This document shows positions 15,448 through 23,676 of a stretch of DNA of 64,000 nucleotides, piece after piece (the first letter of the stretch is position 1; the number at the start of each line of letters is the position of its first letter). The notes under the pieces were generated by a model that made no database searches, was not told the DNA's origin, and saw only the letters and a program-made list of their open reading frames with translations. Origin of the DNA: an uncultured Oscillibacter sp. (GTDB lineage Bacteria; Bacillota; Clostridia; Oscillospirales; Oscillospiraceae); assembly GCA_910584995.1 (NCBI GenBank), contig CAJUDW010000006.1:1-64000 (forward strand), in the 5' to 3' direction. Both the position numbers and the translations under genes were made by a program.

Positions 15448-16512
15448 TTACAGCAGGCCAATCTCCTTATAATACTGCTCCGCGCCGGGATGAAGGGGAA
15501 CCTTGATGGCATCCAGGGAAGCCTGTGCGTCAATATCGAAACCGGCGTACAGTTCGCAGATAGCGGCGGTATCCTCATAGATGGCCTGGGTAATCTGATA
15601 GGCCAGTTCGTCGGAAATGCGCTCCGCGTCCACGCAGAGGACCGTAGGCAGGGCGACTGTGGGAATATCCTCTGCCTGCCCTTCGTAGGAACCGGCGGGA
15701 ATGACTTCCGGGAAATACACCGCGTTTTCCCCTGTGGTCAGCGCATCAATCTGCTCCTGGGTCAAACCGATGACCTTTCCCTTGCCGGAAAGGGTGTGTT
15801 CCGTCACCACGGAATAAGGGACCGAGCCCAGGTTGAGGAACCCGTCAATCTGGCCGTCCTTCAGCTGATCGGAGGACTCGTTGACGCCGATATACTGGGG
15901 GACGATATCCTTTTCCACATCCATGCCGCAGGCGGTAAAGACCCGCTTGGCATGGGCGTTGTCGCCGGAACCGGGGCCGCCGATGCCAAACTTCCGGCCG
16001 GTGAGATCCGTAAGGGTCTGGATGCTTTCGTCATTCTTCACCAACATCTGGAGGCAGCCGGAGTAAAGCACCGCAATGGCCCGCATGTTGGTATAGGGTT
16101 CGCTGAAGTTCTCCGAGGAGCCGGTATAGGCAGCCAGGCAGTCCGCGCCGTTGATGACCGCGATATCCAAATCACCGGCCTGCATCAAAAGGCCGTTCTG
16201 GCTTCCGCCGGTGGTGGGCTGGGCGGTAAACGCGCCGAAGCCCTGGTCATTGAAGTACTGTGAAAGGACGTTGGAAATCGTGTAATAGCCGCCGCCGGAA
16301 GAGCCGCCGCCGAAAGCGTGGATGACATCGGCGCCGCCGGCAGAATTGCCGGAGGAACCGTTGTTCCCGGATTCTGCGTCAGTACCGGCAGACACGTCAA
16401 TGCTGGTGTTCGGAGCGGAACCTCCGCCGCCGTTTTTGCCGCCGCAGGCGCTCAGGCTGAGAACCATTGCTGCCGTGAGAAGCACTGCCAAAAGACTTCT
16501 TACTTTTTTCAT
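15448..16512 (-). CDS. TAXI-family TRAP transporter solute receptor (lipoprotein)
   Basis: A 354-residue secreted lipoprotein. The signal peptide MKKVRSLLAVLLTAAMVLSL ends in a lipobox (LSAC), so the mature protein is anchored at the outer face of the membrane at Cys23. A low-complexity Gly/Ser linker follows, then a TAXI binding domain that begins IHAFGGGSSGGGYYTISNVLSQYF and includes GDLDIAVINGAD and KFGIGGPGSGDNAHAKRV. It delivers the substrate to the fused permease 70 bp downstream. TAXI receptors are known for glutamate or 2-oxoglutarate and similar acids, but the ligand here cannot be named. Confidence 0.93.
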   Translation of the reverse strand: MKKVRSLLAVLLTAAMVLSLSACGGKNGGGGSAPNTSIDVSAGTDAESGNNGSSGNSAGGADVIHAFGGGSSGGGYYTISNVLSQYFNDQGFGAFTAQPTTGGSQNGLLMQAGDLDIAVINGADCLAAYTGSSENFSEPYTNMRAIAVLYSGCLQMLVKNDESIQTLTDLTGRKFGIGGPGSGDNAHAKRVFTACGMDVEKDIVPQYIGVNESSDQLKDGQIDGFLNLGSVPYSVVTEHTLSGKGKVIGLTQEQIDALTTGENAVYFPEVIPAGSYEGQAEDIPTVALPTVLCVDAERISDELAYQITQAIYEDTAAICELYAGFDIDAQASLDAIKVPLHPGAEQYYKEIGLL

Positions 16513-16549
16513 AACTTTCTTCCTTTCTGCCGCAGATTTCTGTTTTATG

Positions 16550-17620
16550 TCATGCCGTCATCAGGCTAATGACCTCTTCCTTTGTTTTTCCCGCCAGCCC
16601 CAAGGCCTCCGCCGTGCGGCCCAGGGCCCGAAAGTCCTTGCCGCAGACAAGCCCTGCCAGACGGATGAACAGGTCAATGACAGGGGTCTCTACACCGCAG
16701 ATCTGTCCAAAGGTGGACAGGGGGACAAATCCTCCCGTTACGTCCTCCATGACAAAGCGGTGGTCAAAATTCTTTGGATTTGCGGAACCGCGGTAGGCGG
16801 TATTGGCCTGGAGCATATTGTAAAGGCTGTCAGGCTCCAGCCCATAGGCCCCCTGGAGCCACTCCCGCAGCGTTTTGACCCGGACGCCCAACGCCTGCGC
16901 AACGGCTACCCGTTCCTGATCGGCGTATTCCATCAGCCGGGCAATGTGGGGCGTAATGCCTTCCATGTAATAGTCAAAGGCCTCCCCGCTGTCAATTTTG
17001 TTAGTATTCATCACAGTGGGAATCACATGCATCAGGCACCCGGAAATGGACATTGAGGTTTCCAGGATGGAGGAGGCGGCTTTCAGCTGCGGATAAGCCG
17101 GGCGGAGCCGCCGGAGGATATTTTCGGTGCTGCCGGAGGGGCAGCCTGCCAGCAGAAGGGATTTTTTGACGCCGGTGACGTAAATATGTCCAACCTCCAT
17201 CTGGCGGCAGCCGTAGATCAGCGTAGGGCACTCCGCAATTTCCGGCAGGCCCCGGAGCCCCGCTTTTTTCAGGGCCGCTGTGAATTCCAGGGCCCCGCCG
17301 CAGTGTCCCGGATTCAGCACCACAGCCTGACTGGTCTTTACATGTTTAGCCAAGGCGGATGCCACAGTACCGTGCGCGTCCGTGGTGGTCACCACCATAA
17401 TGATCTCCGCGTCCTGAACAGCCTCACCGATATCCGGTGTAATCCGATCAATTTCCGCGGTACCTTCCAGCTTGTTTTCCAAGGTGATACTCTTTTGTTT
17501 TTGGAGTTTCGAAAGCTTTTCTGTGTCTACGTCATACAGGCTGACGCTATGTCCCAGCAGCGTCAGATGCGCGGCCATACACTGTCCGCCGCTGCCTGCT
17601 CCAATGACTGCAAAACGCAT
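16550..17620 (-). CDS. octopine/nopaline dehydrogenase-family oxidoreductase
   Basis: A 356-residue NAD(P)-dependent enzyme. The N-terminal Rossmann domain (residues 1-170) starts FAVIGAGSGGQCMAAHL with the GxGxxG loop. The C-terminal helical domain fits the octopine dehydrogenase family (ISGCLMHVIPTVMNTNKID near 210, and IARLMEYADQERVAVAQALG). Family members reversibly join amino acids and 2-oxo acids to form opines, or act on related substrates. It is first in an operon with a TAXI-TRAP importer and an IlvD-type dehydratase, so it may open the breakdown of an imported opine-like compound. Ketopantoate-reductase-like enzymes share the N-terminus, but the C-terminal motif favours the opine family. 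Confidence 0.8.
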   Translation of the reverse strand: MRFAVIGAGSGGQCMAAHLTLLGHSVSLYDVDTEKLSKLQKQKSITLENKLEGTAEIDRITPDIGEAVQDAEIIMVVTTTDAHGTVASALAKHVKTSQAVVLNPGHCGGALEFTAALKKAGLRGLPEIAECPTLIYGCRQMEVGHIYVTGVKKSLLLAGCPSGSTENILRRLRPAYPQLKAASSILETSMSISGCLMHVIPTVMNTNKIDSGEAFDYYMEGITPHIARLMEYADQERVAVAQALGVRVKTLREWLQGAYGLEPDSLYNMLQANTAYRGSANPKNFDHRFVMEDVTGGFVPLSTFGQICGVETPVIDLFIRLAGLVCGKDFRALGRTAEALGLAGKTKEEVISLMTA

Positions 17621-17649
17621 GAGATACCTCCTGTCTGCCCATCTTATTT

Positions 17650-17698
17650 ATACAAGTATGTATGAGGATAGTATACAGAGGTTGAAGCTTTCTGTCAA
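17650..17698 (-). promoter_or_regulatory. promoter and likely operator of the opine-dehydrogenase/TRAP operon
   Basis: On the minus strand TTGACA (17698-17693), a 17-bp spacer and TATACT (17675-17670). At the predicted start site lies the perfect inverted repeat ATACA-AGTA-TGTAT (17650-17663), typical in form of GntR/FCD-type operators, where a repressor would block initiation. No FCD regulator is seen nearby; the UTRA-type regulator at 10.6-11.4 kb is a candidate. Confidence 0.7.
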
Positions 17699-17770
17699 GG
17701 GGCTTTTGTCATTCCGCATCAAGGAAATTTCGCCCAAAGAGAGGGGGGCCGCCCCACAGCATGGGCAAAA

Positions 17771-18039
17771 AAGGAGCCCTGCGGCTGTGCCGCAGGGCTC
17801 CTTGCAGCGTATCAGGAAAGTGGCTGCGCCGCTTTTTGTATAGGCTTTCGCTTCGCTCTGCGCCTCGGCCGTGGGCCTGTAGCGCACAATCCCACACCCG
17901 CTTTGCGGAAAGCGTTTTCCCACGCACATGCCGCGGGAAAAACGGTTGGACTGTATTTCGCGCTGCGGGCGCGAAACTCCTGCGGAGGGCTTTTTTGCGC
18001 GTCTGAAAGGAGCCCTGCGGCTGTGCCGCAGGGCTCCTT
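17771..18039 (+). repeat. structured dispersed element, copy C
   Basis: The outer hairpins at 17771-17803 and 18007-18039 are identical 33-mers (stem AAGGAGCCCTGCGG, loop CTGTG). The core shows H1 GAAAGTGGC/GCCGCTTTTT-type arms, a decayed H2 (GTGGG...CCCAC), H3 GTTTTCCC/GGGAAAAAC and a strong H4 TTTCGCGC/GCGCGAAA. It lies between the opine-dehydrogenase gene and the aldehyde dehydrogenase pseudogene, both on the minus strand, and fills most of the 17699-18049 gap. Confidence 0.85.
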
Positions 18040-18049
18040 GGTTGTAGGA

Positions 18050-18866
18050 TAATCCGGACATGTCCCGGCCCGTCAATCGCAATAACTGAAAATCCCGGTA
18101 CGCATGTTCCACATGTGTTCTTGATCCGCAGGTATTCCTTCAGCCCGTCAAGGCCGCTGTTCTTGTCGCCGCCAAAGGGGCAGTTCATCTGGGAGCCGTT
18201 GGGCATATTCACCCAGACGGAACCGGCGTTCAGCTTGCGGGCGGCAAAATACGCGGTGCGGTAATCGGTGGCAAAGATATTGGCCCCAGCCCGAAACGGG
18301 TGTCGTTGGCCAGGCGGATGGCCTCCTCCAGATCCCGGTAGCCCTGTATGCAGAGGGCAGTTCCATCAGGCGCCCTCCACCTCTTCGCTGCCGGTAAAGG
18401 CGATGACGTCCACGTCTTCGTCCGACGCCAACGCCTCGCCGCACACGGGCCCTGCGCCGGAGATGATATTCACCACGCCGGCGGGGACACCTGCCTCCAG
18501 GGCCGGGGCCAGGCTCCTGGTGAGAAGATGCAGGGGATAGTTGAACGGGCTGATCACGGCGGCAACGCCGTAAGGCTCATAGGTGGTGAAATCGAACAAG
18601 CCGCGGGCCACCCCGTTTTTCATCGGGATCACTTCTCTCCGGACTTCCCGGGAGATCCCTGCGAAATACTTGAAGGCGTAGGCAGAAAAGCGGATATCAA
18701 AGCCCCGGGTTTCCGCAATGGGCTTGCCTGCATCCCGGGCCTCCATTTCGGCAAATTCCCGTTCCCGCTTGGTAATCCCCTCCGCCACCCGCAGCAGGAT
18801 GGACGCCCGGTCGTTGGGAGCCATGTCCCGCCAGGTGGGGAAGGCCGCCCAGGCGGCGCAGGCCCG
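18050..18866 (-). pseudogene. decayed aldehyde dehydrogenase
   Basis: Pieces of one aldehyde dehydrogenase remain in order on the minus strand. The first (about 18866-18366) runs from AWAAFPTWRDMAPNDRA through EPYGVAAVISPFNYPLHLLT and ends DVIAFTGSEEVEG. Within it about 25 residues after APALEAG are missing (the KPAEQTP region). After EEVEG roughly 200 residues, including the catalytic Glu and Cys, are deleted, and the frame resumes as LCIQGYRDLEEAIRLANDT. A one-base loss in a G-run (near 18288) then shifts the frame before the C-terminal VNMPNGSQMNCPFGG...KNSGLDGLKEY. The N-terminal ~60 residues are also gone, cut at the stop of the adjoining kinase gene. It cannot make an active enzyme. Confidence 0.88.
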
Positions 18867-19799
18867 TCATGGCCGGGGAATCAGGCGGCGATACCGTTCC
18901 GCCTTCTCCAGCAATTCCTCCTCCGTGCAGAACGCCGTGAGGCAACCTGCCGCCGTCACGCATTTCCCGCCGGTGATATTGCCGCAAAGCACACATTCCG
19001 CCAGGGGGCGGCCATGGTACAGCCCATATAAAAAGCCAGCCAAAAACGCGTCCCCCGCGCCGGTGGAGTCCCGATGGACATACTCCGGAATCACGGGAAC
19101 CACCGCCTGTTCGCCGCGCTCCTGGATGAGGCACCCGGCGCTGTCCAGCTTCACCACGACCTTTGGAAAGAACTCCGCCAGAACCCGGGCCGCCGCCTCC
19201 GGGGAGCCGGTTCCCGTGATTTTTACCGCCTCCGCCTGGTTTGGGACATAGAAGTCTGCCAGTTCCAGCAGAGGGCGGTATTTCTCAATGGAAAGCCCGT
19301 CGTCCCAGCCGGTATCCAGCACCAAGAGCGTCCCCTCCCTGCGCAACTGGGCATAGACCTCCGGAAACCGGGGATCCATGGCGCAGATCGCGGCGCCGCG
19401 GGAGTCCTCGTACAGCCGCTGCCGCACATCGTCCGTCAGGGGAAACCCGCCGGAATAGGAAACAAAGGTGCGGTCAGACGGCGTCAGCATAGCGGTGGAG
19501 ATATTCAGGGGGATCCCCCCGGCGGAGGGGCAGAGATTGCACGGCGTCACCCCCGCCTCCCGAAAGGCGTCCATGGCGAAGCGCGAGAACAGATCCTCCC
19601 CCAGCCCGGTCTGGACGCGCACCGGCACGCCAAGCCGTCCCAGGTTTATCAGCGTGGCGGGAACTCCGCCGCCCATTTGCAGGGAAAACCCCTGGGCGTA
19701 CAGTTCCCTGCCCTCCTCCGGAATCCTGGGGAGGCCGGAAAAAATCAGATCAATATTGGTATTTCCCGCGCCGGAAACAAAGGGCTTATTTCCATCCAT
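18867..19799 (-). CDS. PfkB-family sugar kinase
   Basis: A 310-residue ribokinase-superfamily kinase. It begins with VSGAGNTNIDLIFSGLPRIP, has the substrate glycine motif QMGGGVPATLINLGRLG (near residue 41) and the catalytic anion-hole motif DSTGAGDAFLAGFLYGLYHG (near 245, Asp in TGAGD). Its start overlaps the end of the GH4 gene by 14 bp, indicating translational coupling. It probably phosphorylates a sugar or polyol released by the cluster's hydrolases. It is the last intact gene of the long minus-strand run; the aldehyde dehydrogenase pseudogene begins at its stop codon. Confidence 0.88.
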   Translation of the reverse strand: MDGNKPFVSGAGNTNIDLIFSGLPRIPEEGRELYAQGFSLQMGGGVPATLINLGRLGVPVRVQTGLGEDLFSRFAMDAFREAGVTPCNLCPSAGGIPLNISTAMLTPSDRTFVSYSGGFPLTDDVRQRLYEDSRGAAICAMDPRFPEVYAQLRREGTLLVLDTGWDDGLSIEKYRPLLELADFYVPNQAEAVKITGTGSPEAAARVLAEFFPKVVVKLDSAGCLIQERGEQAVVPVIPEYVHRDSTGAGDAFLAGFLYGLYHGRPLAECVLCGNITGGKCVTAAGCLTAFCTEEELLEKAERYRRLIPRP

Positions 19800-21150
19800 C
19801 GCTGTACTCCTTGTTCAGCGCGATGTAAGCGTCCGCCAATCTGACGGCCAGGGAATAGGAGTTCACCAGGGGATGCAGCATCAGGCAGTCCACCAAGGCA
19901 GCGCGGCTTTTCTCCCGAATGGCCTTGGAGGCCAGCCGCTCATAGGCCTTGACGCGGCGGATCATCTCCAGGGCGCGTTCGTCGCCGTCCGCAGCCGGGT
20001 GCGGGGAGCAGCCCTCCCGCGTAATGCCGCAGGTGATCTCCACAATATCCTCGTCCAGCAGGCCGGGAATAGCCCCCCGGTTTGGCACGCAGAGGATCAT
20101 GCTGCCGGATTTGCCGGACTCCACAATATCGATAAACCGCAGGGCAACGCCCGCGTAGCCGCCTGCGTCGGGTGCGGACACATCGAAGTGCCAGGCCTTG
20201 TTCCGGCGGACGCCTGTTTCGTTGGACATGTAAGCGTCTTCCCTGCGGCCATACCACTTTTCAAAGCACTGGAGGCAGCGGTCAAACTCCTTTTCAACGT
20301 CCATCCCGGCCAGTTCAGCCGTCATCCGGCGATTGATTTCCTCAATGATCTCCCCCCGGGTCTGAGGGGCATGGAGGACATTTTCCACCGCCCGCTCCCG
20401 GTAATAAAAATAGTAAAGGTATTCATTGGGAACGCAGTTGATATGCCGCAGCAATTCTTTGTCAAAAAACCGCATATCCGTTTCCGTATAGGCGTCGTCC
20501 CGCTCGATCAGTTCCGGCATGATCTCCCTGCCGTCAATTTTGATGGAGCGGAAAAAGGAGAGATGGTTCAGCCCGTAGCACTCCCCCTCTATCCGGTCTG
20601 CCGGAACACCGTACAAATCCGCAAACTGGTGCAGCATCCCGCTGGGGGCGTCGCAAATCCCGTAGGTAAAATCATATCCCATATCCCGCAGGACCTGGGA
20701 AACAACGCCGGCCGGATTTGTGAAGTTAAATACCTTCACAGAGGGCTTGGCATACTGGCGGATCAGGCGGCAGTACTCCGCCAGCACCGGCACGGAGCGC
20801 ATGGCGAACGAAACACCGGCGGCCCCCGTCGTCTCCTGTCCCAGCACGCCGCAGGCCAGCGCAATCCGTTCCTCCCGCACGCGCATATGATCCCCGCCCA
20901 CCCGGATGGTGGTAATGATATAGTCCGCATCCCGCACGGCGTCCACGGCGTCGGCAGTCAGCCGGAACGCCAGGTCCGGATTCAGCATGTGGGAGACACG
21001 GGCCGCCAGGCCGCCGTAAATGCGGAGTTTCTCCTCATCAGTATCCATAAATACCAACTCCGTGATGTGGAGCCCCGCCGCCTTTTGGGCGATGCTCTTC
21101 GCCAAAAACATGGAGCGGACCCCGCCGCCGCCAATGACTGTTAATTTCAT
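19786..21150 (-). CDS. glycoside hydrolase family 4 (6-phospho-glycosidase type)
   Basis: A 454-residue GH4 enzyme, which cleaves glycosides by an unusual NAD- and Mn-dependent oxidation-elimination mechanism. The NAD-binding start is KLTVIGGGGVRSMFLAKSI. NFTNPAGVV (residues 142-150) contacts substrate, and the metal ligands are the Cys in GICDAPSG (166) and His in GLNHLSFF (196). The family includes 6-phospho-beta-glucosidases, alpha-glucosidases and alpha-galacturonidases, and the subgroup is not fixed here. The ATG at 21150 follows GGAGGAAAGG; an upstream in-frame extension is rejected. It lies after the 408-bp gap holding dispersed repeat copy 2 and is coupled to the kinase downstream. 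Confidence 0.9.
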   Translation of the reverse strand: MKLTVIGGGGVRSMFLAKSIAQKAAGLHITELVFMDTDEEKLRIYGGLAARVSHMLNPDLAFRLTADAVDAVRDADYIITTIRVGGDHMRVREERIALACGVLGQETTGAAGVSFAMRSVPVLAEYCRLIRQYAKPSVKVFNFTNPAGVVSQVLRDMGYDFTYGICDAPSGMLHQFADLYGVPADRIEGECYGLNHLSFFRSIKIDGREIMPELIERDDAYTETDMRFFDKELLRHINCVPNEYLYYFYYRERAVENVLHAPQTRGEIIEEINRRMTAELAGMDVEKEFDRCLQCFEKWYGRREDAYMSNETGVRRNKAWHFDVSAPDAGGYAGVALRFIDIVESGKSGSMILCVPNRGAIPGLLDEDIVEITCGITREGCSPHPAADGDERALEMIRRVKAYERLASKAIREKSRAALVDCLMLHPLVNSYSLAVRLADAYIALNKEYSDGWK

Positions 21151-21410
21151 GTTTCCTTTCCTCCCTGCATGATGATTTCCCGCAGATTCCCGCAGAATTG
21201 CGCCCATAGTACGGATATCCCTTCAAATCCATCGCGCTCCCGGCCCAGCCGCCTCACGCCGCCGCGGGGCAGGCCTCTGCCCCCTTTGGGGGCTGTTTGC
21301 CGTCTCCGGGTGTGCCGGACGGGCGGTGATTTTTTCGCCGCTCAAGGGAATTTCACCCATGCCGGCGGAAAAAGATGCGTGCAGACGATGTCCACGGAGA
21401 TGTCAGCACC

Positions 21411-21556
21411 TGTGTCCACCGGCGGGACGCCGGATGGACGAGGGATTTTACCGTCCTGCAAGGCCCGGATGTATGTCAATGTTTTCATGGGGCAGGGCCC
21501 CAGCAGGCCTGCCCGGACGGCGTCCAACATCTGTGAATACAGGTTCCAAAACCGGC
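21411..21556. repeat. diverged dispersed repeat, copy 2
   Basis: This is the partner of 2085-2250, colinear with it through GGATGGACGA(G/A)GGATT, CCTGCAAGGC, TTTTCA(T/C)GGG and CTGTGAATACAGG. It occupies the gap between the PIG-L and GH4 genes, otherwise the only long interruption in this operon. Nothing else recognisable was seen between 21151 and 21410. Confidence 0.45.
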
Positions 21557-21558
21557 TC

Positions 21559-22359
21559 TCAGATATCCCGGGCCCGGAACAGCAGTTCGTCTTCCTTGGC
21601 AAACGCCAGCAGATAGCCGCCGTAGGCGGCGGGATCCTGGGAGACATACCGTTCGATCAGCCGCCGCTTATCCTCCGCGGAAAATCCCGCCGGGAGCCGG
21701 CGGCGTTCCATCTCGCCGGGAATTTGGAGGCCATCCGGTATGGGGCCGGAAAAGGCACCGTCCTCCCGGCTGGGCCACCGATCCGTTTCGTCCCCATGGA
21801 TCAGGTAATAGCAGAGCGCCGGACGCCAGGGCGCGGCCCTGACTGCCTCCGCCGCAAAACGTCCCAGGGCGTCGTGATCGCCGTGGCAGTCCCCCGGCGT
21901 GGAAACATACACCTCGTCCGGCCGCAAAAGCCCCAGCAGATCCCGCAGATCCCGGCGGACGCCCTCCGCGGTATACGGGCCGTGCTGCCCGCTACGGAGA
22001 AAGCGGAAATCCCGCCCCTCCGGTGTCCAGGTCTCCGTCCGCCCCCAGCGTGACCGCAGTCCCGTCCGTCCGTCGTACAGCTGCCGGAGGAAACTCTCCC
22101 CATAGGACATCCCTGTATCCGGATAGCCCAGGGAGAAGACCTGATCCGCCGGCACGCCCAACTCCGCCAGAACGATCCGGCTCTCCGCTGCCCGGACAGC
22201 CGCATCCTGTTCCCCTGCATACTCCCCGTTGGTGGCAAAGCACACGCTCACCGAATCCCCCGCCATAACGGCGGCGCGGATGACGCCCGCGGTTTGCAGG
22301 CACTCGTCGTCCTGATGGGGCGCTAAAACCAGAATCCGCTTTTTGCCGCCTCTCTCCAT
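21559..22359 (-). CDS. PIG-L family deacetylase
   Basis: A 266-residue zinc-dependent de-N-acetylase of the PIG-L/LmbE family. The metal- and acid-binding motif is APHQDDECLQ (residues 13-22; family AHPDDE), and the second zinc motif is GDCHGDHDALG (near 157). The family removes acetyl groups from N-acetylglucosamine conjugates such as GlcNAc-phosphatidylinositol, mycothiol and bacillithiol precursors, or from chitobiose-type sugars. No signal peptide is seen, so it acts in the cytoplasm on imported material. It lies 42 bp after the MFS carrier gene in the same run. Confidence 0.9.
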   Translation of the reverse strand: MERGGKKRILVLAPHQDDECLQTAGVIRAAVMAGDSVSVCFATNGEYAGEQDAAVRAAESRIVLAELGVPADQVFSLGYPDTGMSYGESFLRQLYDGRTGLRSRWGRTETWTPEGRDFRFLRSGQHGPYTAEGVRRDLRDLLGLLRPDEVYVSTPGDCHGDHDALGRFAAEAVRAAPWRPALCYYLIHGDETDRWPSREDGAFSGPIPDGLQIPGEMERRRLPAGFSAEDKRRLIERYVSQDPAAYGGYLLAFAKEDELLFRARDI

Positions 22360-22401
22360 CGCAAAACGCCTCTCTTCCCTGTACGCTTTTTCTCTTCCGT
22401 C

Positions 22402-23676
22402 CTATGCCTGATCCCTGCCCAGGCAAAACGCCTCCCGGGACTTCAGAAACCGATTCCAGGGCAGAACCGCCGCTGCGGCAAAGCCCATTGCCAATACTGC
22501 GGCAGCTATCCACATCCCCCGCGCCGCGCCCCAGCCGCAGTCCCCGGCAATCCACGCAATGCCGTATGTGGAGACAGCCGTTCCGGCGTACCCGCAGGCG
22601 TTGAAAAAGCCGGAAACCGAGGCCGCAATGCCAAGGCCCGCAAACCTGGAAGGCACTTCGCTGGTAAGGATCACGCTGGCTCCCATCATCGCCGCAGTAA
22701 TCAGCGCGAACAAAAATGCGGACGCGGCAGGAGACCGCTTACCCGCAAGCGAAAGCAGTCCGGCGCACAGGGCGGCGCAGAAAAACAGCAGCCCTGCGGA
22801 GGCCGCCTCGTTTTGCACCCGGCGAACCAGACGGCAGCCAACGGCAGCCCCGAACATATTGACCAGCGGCAGCAGCAGGGAATACCGCATGGCCGCTTCC
22901 GCCGGCATGGCGAATTCCTCCGCCATATAGGCGGGGAACCAGGACGTTACGCCGTCCTTCAGCATACCGCCTGCCATAGACGGAAGGATCAGCAGCGCTG
23001 CGGCGGAAACCGCTGGGAGCCCCCACCGCTTAAACGCCTCCGGCCTCCGGCCCTTCCCGTTTCCTGACGCGCCGTCCCCCGCCGCTTCCCAAGGGGCAGC
23101 CGGAGCCCGGAACACGGCGCCGCACCCCAGCAGCCAGACGCCCAGAATCAGAACCAGCGCCAGAGCGGCGCAGAGGAACAGTACCCTCCAGTTTCCCAGG
23201 CGGAGAACCAGCCAGGAAAACCCATATGCCAGCATCGTGCCCACAGAGGGCGCCGTATTCAGCAAAAGCAGCGCCTCCGCCCGGTATCTGCTGCCGGTGT
23301 ACCGGGAAACCATGAGGAACGCAGGCGCCCAGATCAGCGACTGGGCGTAACCGTTCAGCCCCCAGATCACCGGCATGAGAGAGGCGGAATCCGTGAAATA
23401 CATAAGCAGGTTGAACAGGGCGCTTCCGGCCAACCCGGCGGACACCTGTATTTTGGGATTCCCCCTGTCCGCCAGGAAGCCGTTGAGCAGCTGCCCCGCC
23501 CCGTAGGACGCGAAATAAGCGGCGGCAATCACGCCTCCCTGCTTTTTCGAAAGCGCCCCTTCCGCCAGCATCCCCGGCAGGGCGGCGGAATAGTTCATCC
23601 TCCCGATATAAGACACCGCATACGACGCAAAGCACAGCGCCGCAAGGAAAACGGCCGTCTTCTTCTCCTTACACAT
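22402..23676 (-). CDS. MFS carrier resembling organophosphate:phosphate antiporters
   Basis: A 424-residue protein with 12 predicted membrane helices. The N-terminal half reads SYAVSYIGRMNYSAALPGML and later LNGFLADRGNPKIQVSAG, matching the R.N.S.A.P and (D)R.NP patterns of the OPA branch (GlpT/UhpT type), which exchanges glycerol-3-phosphate or sugar phosphates for phosphate. The general MFS fold is certain; the OPA assignment rests on these motifs. The start at 23676 overlaps the preceding gene by 8 bp (ATGTGTAA), a coupling signal; an 84-bp longer frame is rejected. Confidence 0.75.
   Translation of the reverse strand: MCKEKKTAVFLAALCFASYAVSYIGRMNYSAALPGMLAEGALSKKQGGVIAAAYFASYGAGQLLNGFLADRGNPKIQVSAGLAGSALFNLLMYFTDSASLMPVIWGLNGYAQSLIWAPAFLMVSRYTGSRYRAEALLLLNTAPSVGTMLAYGFSWLVLRLGNWRVLFLCAALALVLILGVWLLGCGAVFRAPAAPWEAAGDGASGNGKGRRPEAFKRWGLPAVSAAALLILPSMAGGMLKDGVTSWFPAYMAEEFAMPAEAAMRYSLLLPLVNMFGAAVGCRLVRRVQNEAASAGLLFFCAALCAGLLSLAGKRSPAASAFLFALITAAMMGASVILTSEVPSRFAGLGIAASVSGFFNACGYAGTAVSTYGIAWIAGDCGWGAARGMWIAAAVLAMGFAAAAVLPWNRFLKSREAFCLGRDQA

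Noticed and set aside
18697..19134. 145-residue minus-strand frame spanning the kinase/pseudogene junction
   Set aside because: It is out of frame with both the kinase and the aldehyde dehydrogenase pieces and has no motif.
21342..21647. Minus-strand frame ending in DTGADISVD, reminiscent of sugar-binding proteins
   Set aside because: The match is short, and the paired repeat copy at 2.1-2.2 kb does not keep the same protein, so the similarity is treated as DNA-level.
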